DNA of 64,000 nucleotides from contig JAAXNY010000001.1 in NCBI GenBank assembly GCA_013420905.1, positions 7,998,001 through 8,062,000 of the forward strand, written 5' to 3'. This stretch comes from Collybia mongolica. Its lineage: Eukaryota; Basidiomycota; Agaricomycetes; Agaricales; Clitocybaceae. The position numbers and the translations under genes are program-made. Below the pieces are notes generated by a model. The model made no database searches. It was not told where the DNA came from and saw only the letters and a list, made by a program, of their open reading frames with translations. Numbering within the stretch: position 1 is the stretch's first letter; the number at the start of each line of letters is the position of its first letter. Shown here piece after piece: positions 1 to 12,330 of the stretch.

Positions 1-1900
1 AAAAGGCGAAATTGAAGAGTGGGTTCTCACGCGCCCACACAGCCATCGCCTTTCGGTAAAATGTCGGTCAGGGTGTTGTCGCTGTTAGCGCAAAGCTTAC
101 GCTCCCTGTAGACGTCCAATCTCACATACATACGACAAAAGAAAATGTAATATAAACGGTACTTTTACACGTGAAAACCATACAGTGTCCTCTGCAGCAT
201 TTTCAAAGATATACACCCGCGCGAAAATTTAAATATTCTCAACCCTAAGTGGGTGTATACACAACGCTTTTCAGTCTGAGCTGACCTCGATCAGTCTGTC
301 ACAGCCACCGGAAAGTAATACAGATAGTAGGTGTACCGTACGTTGATGAGCTGTCGTTACGGTTCTCTTCGCAGTACCTTGAGGCTGTGAATTTCGAATC
401 AGGCTATTCGCCCATTCCTGACATGGGTGCCAATTCTGCTCCAGTGTATCGGGTTTCGCAGCTAGGTTGACAAATGTCGAAGATATTTGGCAGGGAAAGG
501 AGCCTCAGAAATGTATCCCTGTAAATCCAAGATATAAAGCGAAACGGAGAATAGAGATATGTGGGCATGCAGCATAATATTAATAATGATAAGCGCGTAG
601 GTGAGAATCCCAACGTATACAATGTTGAACAGTAAGTTGGCGGCAACGACTCGGCCAGGGAGCGTTCGACCACCTCGAACCCCTACGCCTCTTACCAACA
701 ATCTGTTCGGATGTAGTCGCCCATTCGCCTGCATGTAGAAAGCGTATCGCCTGGGCCCAGAAGAAGCTGTTTGAGGCAATACAGGGCATTGCACAGCATA
801 CCCGGGCCGATCACTGGATCCCACCAGGGGGACCTTCATTGGACGGCATGCCGTTGTCTAGGCATTCACATATCTGTAGTAGAAGATGAGTTCTGGCCAG
901 GAGCGCGTGCGGTGCTGATGACACGACCCCCATGAGTATCGGGCTGGGACTGGGGCACTATATTCACCAAGGCCTCTTGATATTGCTCTGAAGGTCCTGT
1001 ATACGTTAAATGGGAAGCGAGATGGTGTATGGACGGAACGGGTGAACCCTATGGTACAATAACCCCGATGGACAGGCCGGCGATGGTTAACGCACGAGTC
1101 CAGCAATCTCACCCAGTTCGACCACACCAATCCCGTCAGTCGTCGAGTGTTGCCGGTGGTGACGAGAACAATGCTAGTTGGCGGTTCGGTGCTAAACATT
1201 GCGGCCGATGTTTGATCGTTCAAATGTACGGCCTGTGGCTTGGTTGGACGATAACGTGATAACTATATCGCTGAATGGATGGTCTAAGAGTGGGACACGG
1301 GTTTAGCAAGCGTTTTGCAATGAGAGTTTAAATAAGTTCATACATTGTTGTTGAAAGTCTTAGTGAAAGGGCCCGGTCTGTAGTTCGCATCTTCTCTGAA
1401 GACCCATCATAGCAGTTGTTAGTATACAGGCCTGGTTAAGAAGCGCAGCAAGCGTTAAATATCAACTCTCGCGCCCGGTTGGATAACCCCGACATCATCA
1501 GCTTTTAGTTAACTAGCGCCCAAATTCTCGTTCGACTCGAGTGGTGTGGGCGATGACGCGGAATGTTGTGATTCAAGTGTACAGCCTACGAGGCGATTTT
1601 TGGGGGACCATTAAAATGACGGTTACGTGCTAAGGAAAGAGCATGTATTTAGCAGAAATCCTTGCAAACATAATCTAGGATATGATCATGTCACGACGCT
1701 ATTTAGCAGTAAAACCAAAGGTTTCGTGCGACGAAGTTGAGGGGAAACATTTTCCAGCGAGACTACCTCCACCCATGGAGGAGAGAACGACAGTGTACTA
1801 GTGAGGGGATATAGTTAAAAGCTGCATTTTTTACTGTGGCTGTTTGATGTGAAGAGCGATACTTACCTCCCCAGGGTTTATCACATGACCGGCGCACACA
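1..1900. other. No supported gene
   Basis: I find no convincing exon chain here. The minus strand at 462-839 has an open frame with a hydrophobic stretch that could be one or two membrane segments, but it has no family I recognise and no clear splice partners. The rest holds only short open frames. Confidence 0.4.
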
Positions 1901-1946
1901 TTTCGAGTCGATTCTCCCATCCTTGACTTACGACGCGTTATCTCAT

Positions 1947-3385
1947 ATGGCGTCCAGCCTCTTATTTCATATACATCTTCTGGCATCCGAAGAAAGTGAC
2001 GAAATCAAAGGGAGAACCGGAGCTGACACTGCACCCACCGGCACCCACGGAGTCGTCTTGGAACTAAGTATCCCTCATAGCGTGGTCTGCTCAGTCACCG
2101 CCAAGCCTTTCAAATGGCTGCTCTACCTCGGGTTCAGCATCGCCGGGACGGGCGGGCGGATTGAGGATCAGGACGGCCATGTCATCCCTTTTGGGGATAT
2201 GAAAGACTTGGCTGACTCGGAGGACGTCGCTTACCATTACTTCAGCAAAGGTGTATCATATTGGAGGTTGTACATGACAGTATTCTTTACCGGATTATCG
2301 TGTTCAACGCAGGTGCCCCAATTATGGTTGATCCTTTTAGATGCGACGACCGCACCTCCGTAAGGAGTTCGACAACGCAAGACGAGTCGTTCCGAGATAC
2401 AGTCACCCGTAGGGACCAACGTTGCATACTCTGGGAGGTTGGTTCAATGGAGGCAACGCGTATGGTACAAGCTCCGCAAGTACAAGTTGCCCACCTTCTC
2501 CCACATTCAAAGGGAGACAAGGTAGTTTCCAACCGCGCAGACAATCCCAAGTCCAATGCTTTGATCATTGTACACAGTACATCTCCGCTGTTACAGAATC
2601 TCGTCGACGACAAACTCTTTAGGATCCAGCAACGGCTCCATTGATTACTTCCATTGACAGGATTTCTTCACGCTATTGGCATGAAGACCATGGATTTTGG
2701 GTTTCTGAGGGCAAGTCGAACATTTGTCTAATACCCCCGGTCGATCGCTGACACCTAATCCACAGGTACCTAATCCATTCATGGGCCTTGATGATGTTAA
2801 AGTAGATGAAGGGGATGTAGACTGACGAAAGGACAAAAAAACTAGAGCTACACTGGCACATCCTCGATCCAACGTTCCTCGAAACTGTGGAACAACGAAA
2901 TAGCTGCGATCACGCCCGATTCACACAACACTCCTCCAGCCATTATCTGGGATCTCTGTTATGGCATTGCTGCGCTGCAGCACTTCACGACGCCCACAGA
3001 ACGAGGCAAACTTGAAACTTCGTTCGAGAGGCCTACTATGACCCAGATTACGACATACCATACGGTAGTTCTGACACTGAAGGTGGAGAGGGAGGCGGAG
3101 GGGATGATGGTGGGGGTGGTAATAGCAATGATGCTGGGAGCAGGGTGGGGGGATAGGAGCAAAGGTAAGGGTCGTGGTGGTGATGGAGGTGATGGTGGTG
3201 CAGAGAGAGGCGAACGGTCACACGGAGGCCACGTAAGGAGGCAGCAGGATGGTGGTGCGAAAAACGAGAAGCGTGAGCAGCTGGACCTGATTGATCCATC
3301 AGATATTGTTCTGATGTTGTGGGGGGCTGCCGCTGCGGGAGAAACGCAAAAAGACATTAACGGGTGGCTGAAGCAACAGGGTTAG
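1947..3385 (+). CDS. HNH-endonuclease-family protein, possibly damaged
   Basis: Fungal proteins of this type carry an HNH (His-Asn-His) nuclease fold; their cellular role is not known to me. Exon 1 (1947-2250, ATG at 1947) and exon 2 (2313-2521) join in phase and give RDQRCILW followed by AHLLPHSKGD, the first half of the HNH motif. After the next likely intron (2522-2577) the frame stops at 2622. Family-like pieces continue in changing frames: a HAIGMKTMDFGFL piece near 2675, PNPFMGLDDV near 2770, IIWDLCYGIAALQHF near 2945, and a Gly-rich tail ending LDLIDPSD...GWLKQQG at 3385. Either several short introns were missed or the 3' half carries frameshifts. The second half of the HNH motif (the NG...H part) is not clear. 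The family assignment is from memory of similar mushroom proteins. Confidence 0.5.
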
Positions 3386-3800
3386 AACTCTCGCCTGAAA
3401 CGAACAATGATCTGTGTGGATGCGATCGATTCCACCACCACTGCCTGATGATCTAACTTATTCCTGGACGTGTGCATGGCATGCTATATAGGAATTTTGC
3501 CGCATGAACCTATGACTCGATATTCCGATCCAGCTATTATATGGGATTTTAGACATCGTTCAATGCTGTAGAGGGGTGCCGCTGCGGGGGAGACGCGAAA
3601 AGACATCATGGAGTGGCCGGAGCGACAGGGTTAGAACTCTCGTCTGAACCAACAGCGGCGCGGTCTGTGTGAATGCAGGCCGCCCACCACCACCACGGCC
3701 GCCTGATGACGACGACTCGCGTATTCCTCGATGGGCGCTTCAAGTTGGCGTGCTGTGTAGGAAAGCTGTGGTTTGGTATTCCGAGGCGTCGTTTCTCGCT
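3317..3800 (+). repeat. Diverged ~249-bp tandem duplication of the HNH gene 3' end
   Basis: The segment around the stop codon of the HNH-like gene (near 3325-3450) is repeated near 3575-3700. The phrase CAGGGTTAGAACTCTCG occurs in both, with the stop codon at 3385 and again at 3632-3634. The copies differ at many positions, so the duplication is not recent. Confidence 0.7.
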
Positions 3801-4080
3801 CGCGACGTCGTCGTTGGCATGAATATCGCCTGGTTGTTGCATAACCCCAGCCAAACCCAAGCGTAGCACACGAGGTGACGCGCTGTGTAGTAACAGAAGC
3901 CAGTAGGGTCCCACCCGCGCTAGTACATCCTATTGCAATAAAAATATTAAACCCCAGCTATGTAGTCGTGCGCGCCTCTGATAGTTAGTTTAACAAGCCG
4001 ACGTTATCCTGGTTATGGAAACACAAGCACAAGTACCTTCCCCATGCGGGCCGCGGGTTGTACTCGAGTACACAAGTCCG

Positions 4081-4101
4081 GATGCATGCATGCATGCATC
4101 G
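4081..4101. repeat. ATGC microsatellite
   Basis: A short perfect run of the self-complementary unit ATGC lies between the duplicated HNH tail and the 3' end of the minus-strand AT-hook gene. It is too short to suggest a function. Confidence 0.8.
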
Positions 4102-4446
4102 TAAACGCCCAAAAACCCGAAATAAAAACAAAAAATAAAGACGAGTTTTTTCGTGGTCGTATACATATCTTTACAAACAATTAATTATTGGGGGAGAAAA
4201 AAGGAAAAAGGGGGGGGAGCATATTAGAACAAGTGAAAAAGGGGTTTTTTTTTTTTTTACACCGACGGACACCGACACCAACACCGACGCGCATGACAGA
4301 GCACACTTCAACTATGCATCAAACTCGAAAAGTCCAAAAAAAAAATACAAAAACGGGCAACGGAAAGAAAACGACAAACGATAAACGTTAAACGTCCATA
4401 ACCACCCTCCATCCTCCTCCTCATCCCCCTACCCCAACCCCCAACC

Positions 4447-6438
4447 CTACAACCACCCCTCACTACACTTCTTATCCGGCCGCCTACTATTCCTCCCCTT
4501 ACACTCCAACTTGCCACAATCCTGACACCCATTCGTGCAAAACGAGCGCCCGCCCTTGCCCTTACACTCCTGCGAGCCGCACTTGCAGCAATGCCGCGGG
4601 CTCCGCTTCGCCGGCCCCGCCTCCCCCTCCGTGCCGCTCTCCCCGTCGAACGGGTACGTGCGCTTCGCGGTGGCGGTCGGGGGAGACGACGATGATGATC
4701 CACCACCCGCTGTAGTGGCAGCAGCAGCAGCAACGGCCGGGGTGGCCGCGGCGGCGGTGGCGGCGGGTGGGAAGAAGGCGTATGCGGCGGTGGCGTATTG
4801 GAATGGCGTGGGCGGGAAGGTCTTGCCGAACTCGTAGCCCTGGGGCGGCGGTGGCGGCGGGGCGGGCGTCGCGCTCGCGCTCGCGTTCGCGGAGGTTTGC
4901 GGCTGCTGTGTTTGCAGTTGGGGCTGCGAGGGCAGTGTCGAGGAAGACGGGGTGGGCTCCTGCGGCGACTGCTGGTTCTGGTTCTGGTTCTGGCCCTGGC
5001 CCGGGACTTGCATCTGCACGACGCCCTGCTCAGCCGCGCCGCTGTTCGCCTTCCACGCGTCATTGTACGCGTCCAGAAACTTTTTCACAAAGGTCTGCAT
5101 CAATCAGCTGGGGCGGGGCGGAGCAGGAAGGGAGCACGGGCAACGTACATTGTTCTGCAGGTCGGTCGTCGCAGGGTCGGCCCCGTTCCCGGCGTCCCCC
5201 GCCACCGCGGGGTCCTGGGGCGCCTCTGGGCCCGGGGCCTTGCCCGGGGCTGCGGCTGCGTCGCCGACTGTGGGGTCCTCTGCCTCGTCCTCGTCGTCCT
5301 CGTCGTCGTCGCCCGGGTCGTGCTTGGTGGGGTGCTCGTCGTACTCCGGCACGCCGTGCTGCACGGCGCCGACGAGGCCGAGGATGGCGTCGCGGCGGAG
5401 GCCGGCGCGGAGGCAGCCGCGGACGAGGTTCCAGAGGGCGAAGCTGACGCCGAGGGCCTTCCAGTTCCAGATGTTGGGCCCGCTGCCGGCGTCGGTGTCG
5501 CCGTACATGAGACGGGCGGGGAACTCGTCCTTGAGGCGGATGGGGAGGGAGCGGAGGATGGAGGAGTCGGTGGAGGCGAACTTGCGGCCCTCGGGGCTGG
5601 TGGCGGAGATGCAGGGGGGGGAGCGGCAGACGTACTCGCAGCCGATGATGAAGAAGGGCTTGTCGATGTCATAGATCTTGATGGGCCCGCTGCTGATGCG
5701 GCCCTTGTTGAGGAGCGGGGCGGAGCAGGAGGGGCAGGAGATGCCGTTGAAGACGAGGGGCTGGGGGTCCCAGTAGAGGAAACGGTGCTCGGAGGGGGTG
5801 CGGGCGGTGGAGGCGGATGCGGTGAGGGAAAAGTAGGCGGGGGAGGAGGGGAGCCAGAAAGTTTTGAGGATGGAGTAGAGGGAGGGGATGGGCTGCATCT
5901 GCGAAGGGTTCGGGGACAGGGAGCCGAGGTGCGACCTGAAGGCCTCCTCGACTGTGGGGCCGGCCGAGGAGACGGGGTTGGGTGCAGCGAGGGCAGAGAG
6001 GAGGGTGGTGAGGAATGCGTTGGGCTTGGTGCGGGCCTGGATGGCCCAGTCGTCGGCCTCGAGGTTTGGATCCAGCGCAAAGGGCACAGACGAGGGCCCG
6101 ACGGAGATGGATGGGGCGTATCCCATCGGAGGATAGCCCACACCGCTCATGTTTGGGTCGAAAAAGGACGAGTGCGACACCGCTGCCTGCGAGCGCGGTT
6201 TCGGTGCACGGACCCTCGGGGCACTGACCGAACCAGCAGGGAAGCCATCTTTCCTGGGCCGACCGACGGGGCGCTTGATCTTGGGACTGGTCGAGTCGAG
6301 GCCGAGGGTGTTTTTCTTGGTGCTGCCCTTGGGACGGCCGGGCCTGCGCTTCTGGGGAACAGACAAGGCGTCGAGAGCAAGCCCGTTTTGGTCAGTTGGA
6401 GGCGGTTGAGGATGGAACGGAGCGGGTGGCATATCCAT
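4447..6438 (-). CDS. AT-hook / DUF6729-like protein with Cys-rich tail
   Basis: Two exons, 6438-5149 and 5094-4447, are separated by a 54-bp GT-AG intron (5095-5148). ATG at 6438 opens the MDMPPAPFH start. Near residues 20-60 there are two AT-hook-like motifs, RRPGRPKGS and RPVGRPRKDG, which bind the minor groove of AT-rich DNA in known proteins. The middle carries CPSCSAPLLNKGRI and a following IDKPFFIIGCEYVC block, matching my memory of the mushroom DUF6729 domain. An acidic, Ala/Pro-rich region follows, then Gln/Asn- and Ala-rich low complexity in exon 2. The C terminus has a dense cysteine cluster (CCKCGSQECKGKGG, then CTNGCQDCGKLECKG) that probably binds zinc. I infer a nuclear DNA-binding protein; the target is unknown. 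The coding strand is very GC-rich, which produces long antisense open frames. Total about 645 aa. Confidence 0.75.
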
Positions 6439-6539
6439 CCTGAACAAATCGTTGCAAAAAAATTGTTCAATAAAATTCGAAAAACAATCAAAATGCCTGC
6501 ACACCCCCCACAAAAGCAAAAAAAAAAAAAACAAAAAGA

Positions 6540-8330
6540 AACGAATATTTTTGTTGGGGAGGTGGGTTTGGAGCGGGGATTTATTGCTTACTCTGTGTGC
6601 GGGGGGAGAGAGGGGCTGAGACGAGAGTACTTTGTGTGGTTTAGGGGAGAATGCGTAAAAATTATCCTCGCTGCAACCGCGATGGACTTTCGGGTTATCT
6701 GGCGGTTATCTGAAACAATCCCACTTCATCCCGTGATCCTGGGAAGCGGGGTCCCAATTCACCCTATAAGAACCGTTGGGTTTTTTTTTTGTTTGGTAAG
6801 CGACGCACATCTTCAAGGTCAGTAGTCCCATCCACAGCCGCATCCTTATTTTTTCACGCATGACGATTTCAACCGAAAGCTTTAGGAAGTGCCGTCTGAA
6901 GCACTCTTCTGAGGGAGAGCTGCCACTGTCGCAACTCGGTTCTCTGATTCCATTTTTTTTATTTTTCATTCCTTAATCCTTTTTGAGCGCATTTGCTGAC
7001 TTTTATTTCGTTCCTATAGATCTATCAAACCTAATGCAGTCGTTCCTGTGCTATGTATTTCAATGATATTTGGCATCGTGCCACCATTTTCTACGATTAC
7101 AGAGTCAAATGAAGATATCAACGACCGTTGTTTGTGAGATGAGGCGACGTCCTTGGCTTTGATACAAAGGGACAGACTCGATGCAAAAACTTTTCACGAC
7201 CACGTCCAACCTCGGGGGTTCGCTGAAGAGGTCCTGGGGTTTCAAGTGAAATGCGCACCGATACCAAGACATTTGAAGCTGCCATCTGTGAGCGCATATA
7301 GCATGAGGCCCTATCCTTTGGGAGAGCTGCCATTGCTACTCAGATCTCTGGTTCGATCTTTGATTCTATTTTTTTCATTCTCTTGATTGCATTTGCTGAC
7401 CTCTTTTTCGCTCCTATACATCTTTTTATCCAAGTGGCCATGTATTTCAATGACATCTCGGTCTCATGCTATCATCTCTACGGTCACGTCCTCTCAGCGA
7501 GGGTCCCCCATGAATATCGTGCTGCGCTATATCGTCGTTTCTGAGAGGAAGCAAGATACACCCTCAACATTTTTGGCTGTGATATGAATAGGATTGATTC
7601 GACGAAAAACGCTTAACCCTCGGCATCCCTTCCGACTGCTGTCCTGTACGGTCACTTCCAACATTCATGCAGTCGGTATAGTATGTACGTCAATGACATC
7701 TCGGCGTCATGTCATTATTCTCTGCGATCAGGTTCCACATGAACATCATGCTTCCCTATACCAGCCACTCCCCCCGACTGCTGCCCCCGTACAGGACTTG
7801 ACGGTCAGTCCGAGATTGTACGGTAGAGTCCCGCGCACCGATACGAAGATATCCATAAGGCGCGTTCGCATCAATTTGACCGATCCCGGCGCGTCCATCT
7901 CGAGCGCATACATCCCAAGATCGCGTCATGACTGAACCGTTCCCACGTTCGGGCGTTCCAGCCACAGTGTGGTATTCGTTTTGAAGGCTGCGTTCCCTTC
8001 ATTCCTGATGAACCCGATTATCAACCCCTCCGTGCGCTGCCTCGGCACTCAGTTTTGTGGTTTGAGGCGCATCGCGAAGGATGATGAGTCATGTCCTTAG
8101 CGTGTGGTAGAGCGAAAGGATCCGATGCCTAATCCAACAAGGTTTAAAAGCAAGATCTATCGGTTTTGGCCTATGGGTATAGTGACGCTGATGGAAACAA
8201 TTAAAGAAAAAAACTCAATTTTCATAAAACTGGAAATACAGGTGTTTCGGAAAAGCTTGTCCCACGTGCGTTTGAGCGTTTTTTTTTAATAGAAAATAAA
8301 TGGAAAAATCTAAAAAATTGATGGGTGACA
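6540..8330. repeat. Intergenic DNA with degenerate tandem repeats
   Basis: No gene is supported. Related blocks recur: GGGAGAGCTGCCA...CATTTGCTGACC/T followed by TTTCG(C/T)TCCTATA occurs near 6911-7018 and 7321-7418, about 400 bp apart. A second phrase, ATGTATTTCAATGA(T/C)AT, occurs near 7051 and 7441, with a weaker copy near 7682. I take this as old tandem duplication, probably of repeat origin. Confidence 0.5.
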
Positions 8331-8346
8331 TACAACACCCTAGAAC

Positions 8347-9660
8347 CATGGTATTTCAGAAGCAGCATATACTCCAGCTTGTTGATGAAGGGTGGCAGAT
8401 CGATGACATTGTGGCAATCTTTGGTGTCTCGGTTAAAAGCATTTGACACTGGGAAGAGAATTGCAGGCCCCCTATATGTTTGAAAAAAAATTTCGCCAGA
8501 ATGGGCCTTAAATCCACAATGTTTTGCGCCTCAAATCTGCTACATGGACTGGGGTTTATGTCATGAAATATAAAACATATGAAAAAAAACTTGAGAATTT
8601 TCTTTTTCAAGGTATTTTAGGCAAGAAAGACCATCTATATATGGCAGATGTTTTATATTGGAGTGTTAGGTTTGCAATTGAGAGGTTTGGATATCATTCT
8701 ACCTCCTGGAATCTCAATTCTCAGTAAAACCTTTTGGACCTGGGGCTTTTTTTTTATTGAGACTGACACAAGGCAGAAGATGTTTTTTTTTTCATTCTTC
8801 TTCAAGGATTGTGGTCTCTGGCTCTTCTCATATTGAAACAGTTCAAATGGCCCAGTGACCCGTTTCTTGAAAAAAATCTCCAAGGTCTGAAATCCACTAT
8901 ATATGGGCCAAAGATTTTGCCAAAATTGCCTCAGATCTGCTATTCTGGGCCAGGAGAATCATCATCTTGGGAGTCTCAAATCTGCAAAAAATTTCCAAAC
9001 ATATAGGGGAGCTTCTGGGGGCCTAGAATTACATTACACATGGCAGTGTTTGTCTGCCCAACATCCTTCAAGGTTGACCATATATACTGAATGCAGCAGC
9101 TGTTGATAGTCTTTTCAACTTGCTCCATTAAACACCCTGCTCTGTATCTTGATGAGACCTAAGAGTGGCTACTCCTTTTCCACAACAGAGCAATCTCAAC
9201 AACTGCTTTACATGATAATCTCCAAAATCTTGGGCTTCAACACAAAATTCTACAAAAGGCAGCCTCCAAATAAGATGATGTGGAGAGATCTGAGTGGATG
9301 GACCATGTAATGGACAATTATGGGGCAGATCAGATGATTACTCTCAATGAGTCAAGTAAGGATGGCAAGACACTACTGCACAAGTATGGACAAGCACCTA
9401 GTGGTATAGCTCCCATGTTACATACATCCCTGAATTGAGAGGTATGCTATAGCATCTTGCCAGCTCTTACAATAGATGGTTACACTGCAGTCTGTGTAGT
9501 TGAGGGTTCCATTGATGGTGCAGAATTCTACTTGTCCTACCTTGTATGGGCTTGTGAGGAATTGCAATTTCAATGTAGACAGCAATGTGAAAGCTGTGAG
9601 ATTTGGCTGACACCAGAATTTTCTCTTTCCTGGGTCAGCCATGAGGTTGTTTGACTGGAG
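8347..9660 (+). pseudogene. Dead DDE transposase gene (Tc1/IS630-like fungal type)
   Basis: A helix-turn-helix start is readable at 8350-8445 (LQLVDEGWQIDDIVAIFGVS). After a 560-bp insertion (8465-9024) the frame resumes with ITHGSVCLPNILQG and PYILNAAAVDSLFNLLH. A catalytic-core region follows near 9295-9530, with QMITLNESSKDGKTLLHKYG, YSILPALTIDGY and VVEGSIDGAEFY. In intact relatives this block reads FLDESSKDGRT, so the first catalytic Asp is replaced by Asn here. Stop codons and frame changes occur throughout. The sequence after 9660 no longer follows the family, so the third catalytic acid is missing. It is therefore inactive. Confidence 0.75.
8465..9024. mobile_element. Non-autonomous hAT-like element, 560 bp
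   Basis: The ends are inverted: AGGCCCCC then TATATGTTTG on the left, and the complement of AGGCCCCC...CTATATGTTTGGAAA on the right. It is flanked by an 8-bp near-perfect duplication, AGAATTGC (8457-8464) and AGAATTAC (9025-9032). An 8-bp target duplication is typical of hAT transposons. Removing the element restores the flanking transposase reading. It has no coding capacity that I can see. Confidence 0.75.
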
Positions 9661-10620
9661 CATGAACCTCATCATTACTGGTGCAAGAACCTGCATAGGT
9701 GCATGGCTTCTTGTTTTGATGTTTCCATGATTTCTCAGGGTATCACTTTCAATTATTAGGTGGCTTGGATGATTGGGAGGAGTGGGTTTAGTGGGTGGAA
9801 TCCAGCAATGGTCCACAATGAGCAGGTGGTGGAAGGGGTAGCTCATCATGAGTCTGGGTGTTTGTGAGATTTGTACTTGGATGCAGTCTTCACACCTTGT
9901 TGTAAATGTGTTTCCAAAATATACATGAGCAACTCATGGTTGAATGACTCTGAATTGTGCTCTTACTATTTTATTTTCTTAGCAGGTATGCAAATCTTGA
10001 GTTTGGCTTGGGTTGCTACAGCACATCAAGCTTCTTCTGCAGACCTCTCAGTTAGTACAACTTTGCCAAAAATCATACACACTTACCCTTAATAATTGGA
10101 TCCATCTCACTTTCTTCCTCTACTTCCTGCCCATCCCTAACAACCTCAGAGTCAGCACCTTTGCCACTGAGTTGTTCAACATCACTGGAGTGGGTCTCCG
10201 CCTGCAAAATTGGCAGATTATCAGAGTCTTCATCATTTTTGGCCAGATTTTCAGATAACAGATAGTCCCCATAGTCAGACATTCTAGAGTGCCAAAAGAG
10301 TGTGGAGAGGCATAGAGCCTGTATTGAGGGAGTGTAGGTATTTTTCTATTTTTTCTATTTGTTTTATTTAAAAATTGCTCAAATGCATGAGGGACAAGAT
10401 TTTCCAGAACACCTGTAATCAATGACAAATTCTCTGAAATGGCTATTTTGGAATCTGAGGCAGAAACACTCAAGCTATTGTACAAACAAGAAAATAAATG
10501 TTGGGTAAATGGTGTTATAACAATAAAACAATAAGCTCACCAATAAAACCTTTGGCATAATCCAAGGCTGTTGGATTTCTTGTGATCACAACAAGATTCC
10601 TCAGATGAAACAGAATGTCT
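9661..10620. other. Gap with one acidic minus-strand open frame
   Basis: Nothing is firmly recognised. On the minus strand, 10282-10084 encodes an acidic stretch beginning MSDYGDYLLSENLAK and ends at a good GTAAGT donor. No convincing next exon is seen. It may be a stray exon or a fragment of a repeat protein. Confidence 0.35.
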
Positions 10621-12099
10621 CTATTCCCTAATGGGATCCAAAACAGCAGATGTCCCCCAAGCCCCACAACCCATCCATCTTTGATCATGAGCCTCTTGTT
10701 GAATGGAGATAGCCAGCCCCAAAGCCCAAGGCAAGGCAGAGAGTTTATTCAGAGATGATAGTACCTGCTGAAGATCCCAGATGCAGACTCTCTGATCAGC
10801 CAAGCCAGAGACAAGGTATTTTCCATCACCAGACTCTGCAACAGAAACAACCCTGTCAGCAGCCCCCAAAGTGGCTCACCAGCAACTTTATGGGTCTGGA
10901 CATCCCAAATTGTCAAGATGCTATCATTCAAGGCTTATATGATGTATTTCCCATCAGGAGTAAAGGCCACTGAATCCACTCATTTCCTGTGCCCCTCAAT
11001 GGTATCCCAATTTGTTGGGATGTCTTCACATCCCACAGCCTCACTATGTCATCTGCTGAGGCAGAGGCAATGTATTTTCCATTGTGGGAGATGGCAACAC
11101 CATTAATCTGTTAAAGTGTAACCCAGTATATCTATAGAGTAACACAGTTAACCTCAGTCTGTGAATAATTGACTTTTATTAGTACTGTACCTATAGAGTA
11201 GCACAGTTAACTAGATACAGTAATAAGTGAATGTCCATGTGATAAATAAAGAAGTGACTCACCCTCAGTCTGTGTATAATTGACTGAGGGTGTTCATAAG
11301 ATGTGTAGAGTATATATTTGTTTGTGGGACAAAGCTTTAAGATAACAAAGGGGATGGTGAAGGAGCAGGCATGATGGATGTGGCCATGGACAAAGAGCAT
11401 TGTGGCATCACATGGCCATGTGTTCATGGTGTGTATCAAAACTTAACATGATCCAGAATGTGTACATCCCAAGCACTCCTCCAATAGCATTTCCAGTTCT
11501 GCATCCCAAAAAGTCTGATAGACATGTCATCTGATCCTGATGCAATGAATCTTCCATCAGGATAGAATGCAACACATCTCACTCCTTTAGTGTGTCCCAC
11601 CATTGAGCCAACTGCCATGGCACCTGTTTGTATGTATATCCCAGATCCTGAATGTTTCATCATTGGATCCTGATGCAATATATTTTCCATCTGGAGAAAA
11701 TACCACTAAGTCATTGTGGCATTCACAGGCTGCACCAACAGGTAGCCCAGTTGCAGTACTCCATATCCTAACTGTCTTATCAATAGAGCCAGATGCAATA
11801 TAATCACCACCAGGGGAAAACACCACAGATTTGACCCTGCCAGTATGTCCTTTGAACATCTGTAAGGGGAATGCCCAATTCCATGCACATGGCTCTGACT
11901 TCACATATTGGACATCAGCATCAATATCAGCATTGGTATTGGTATCACGATTGGTCATTGGCATTGTGGTTGGCATTGGCACTTGCACTTGCATGTCAGT
12001 ACTTGTGCTCACACATCAGCACTCACACTTGCACATTGGATTCCAGTCAGAGTATGTCAGCTTCCCATTGGAGAACATTGGTTTGCTTGTAGATAGTGT

Positions 12100-12330
12100 A
12101 CACTATGACCCTGAGCCATGTGGCAACAATGGGACTCCATGGCTATTGTTTAGAATAGGTACATAGGATAGAGACCCCTGGCAGAGGATCCTCAGAGTAT
12201 TCTCTTTGGATTCCTCTGCTAGGTAAGTAGATAACCTGTTACTTGACTTCATAAATATAACTTTGGATTCCTCTGCTAGATCATGCATTGGCCGACTGGG
12301 GTTAGTGCAGCATGATGTAAGGTTGCCCTT
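12100..12330 (-). repeat. LTR-like fragment between WD40 repeats
   Basis: On the minus strand this carries repeated CTAGCAGAGGAATCCAAAG motifs and ends in TTGTTGCCACATGGCTCAGGG. The block at 15010-15230 in the left arm has the same layout (CTGATAGGGGAAATCCTAAG repeats, then ATTGCCACATGTCTCAGGG). I infer related solo LTRs or another repeat family. No target duplication was resolved. Confidence 0.45.

Noticed and set aside
4767..6825. Long + strand open frames (up to about 675 aa) over the AT-hook gene
   Set aside because: They are antisense shadows of a very GC-rich minus-strand gene, with low-complexity Arg/Gly/Ala composition and no domain.
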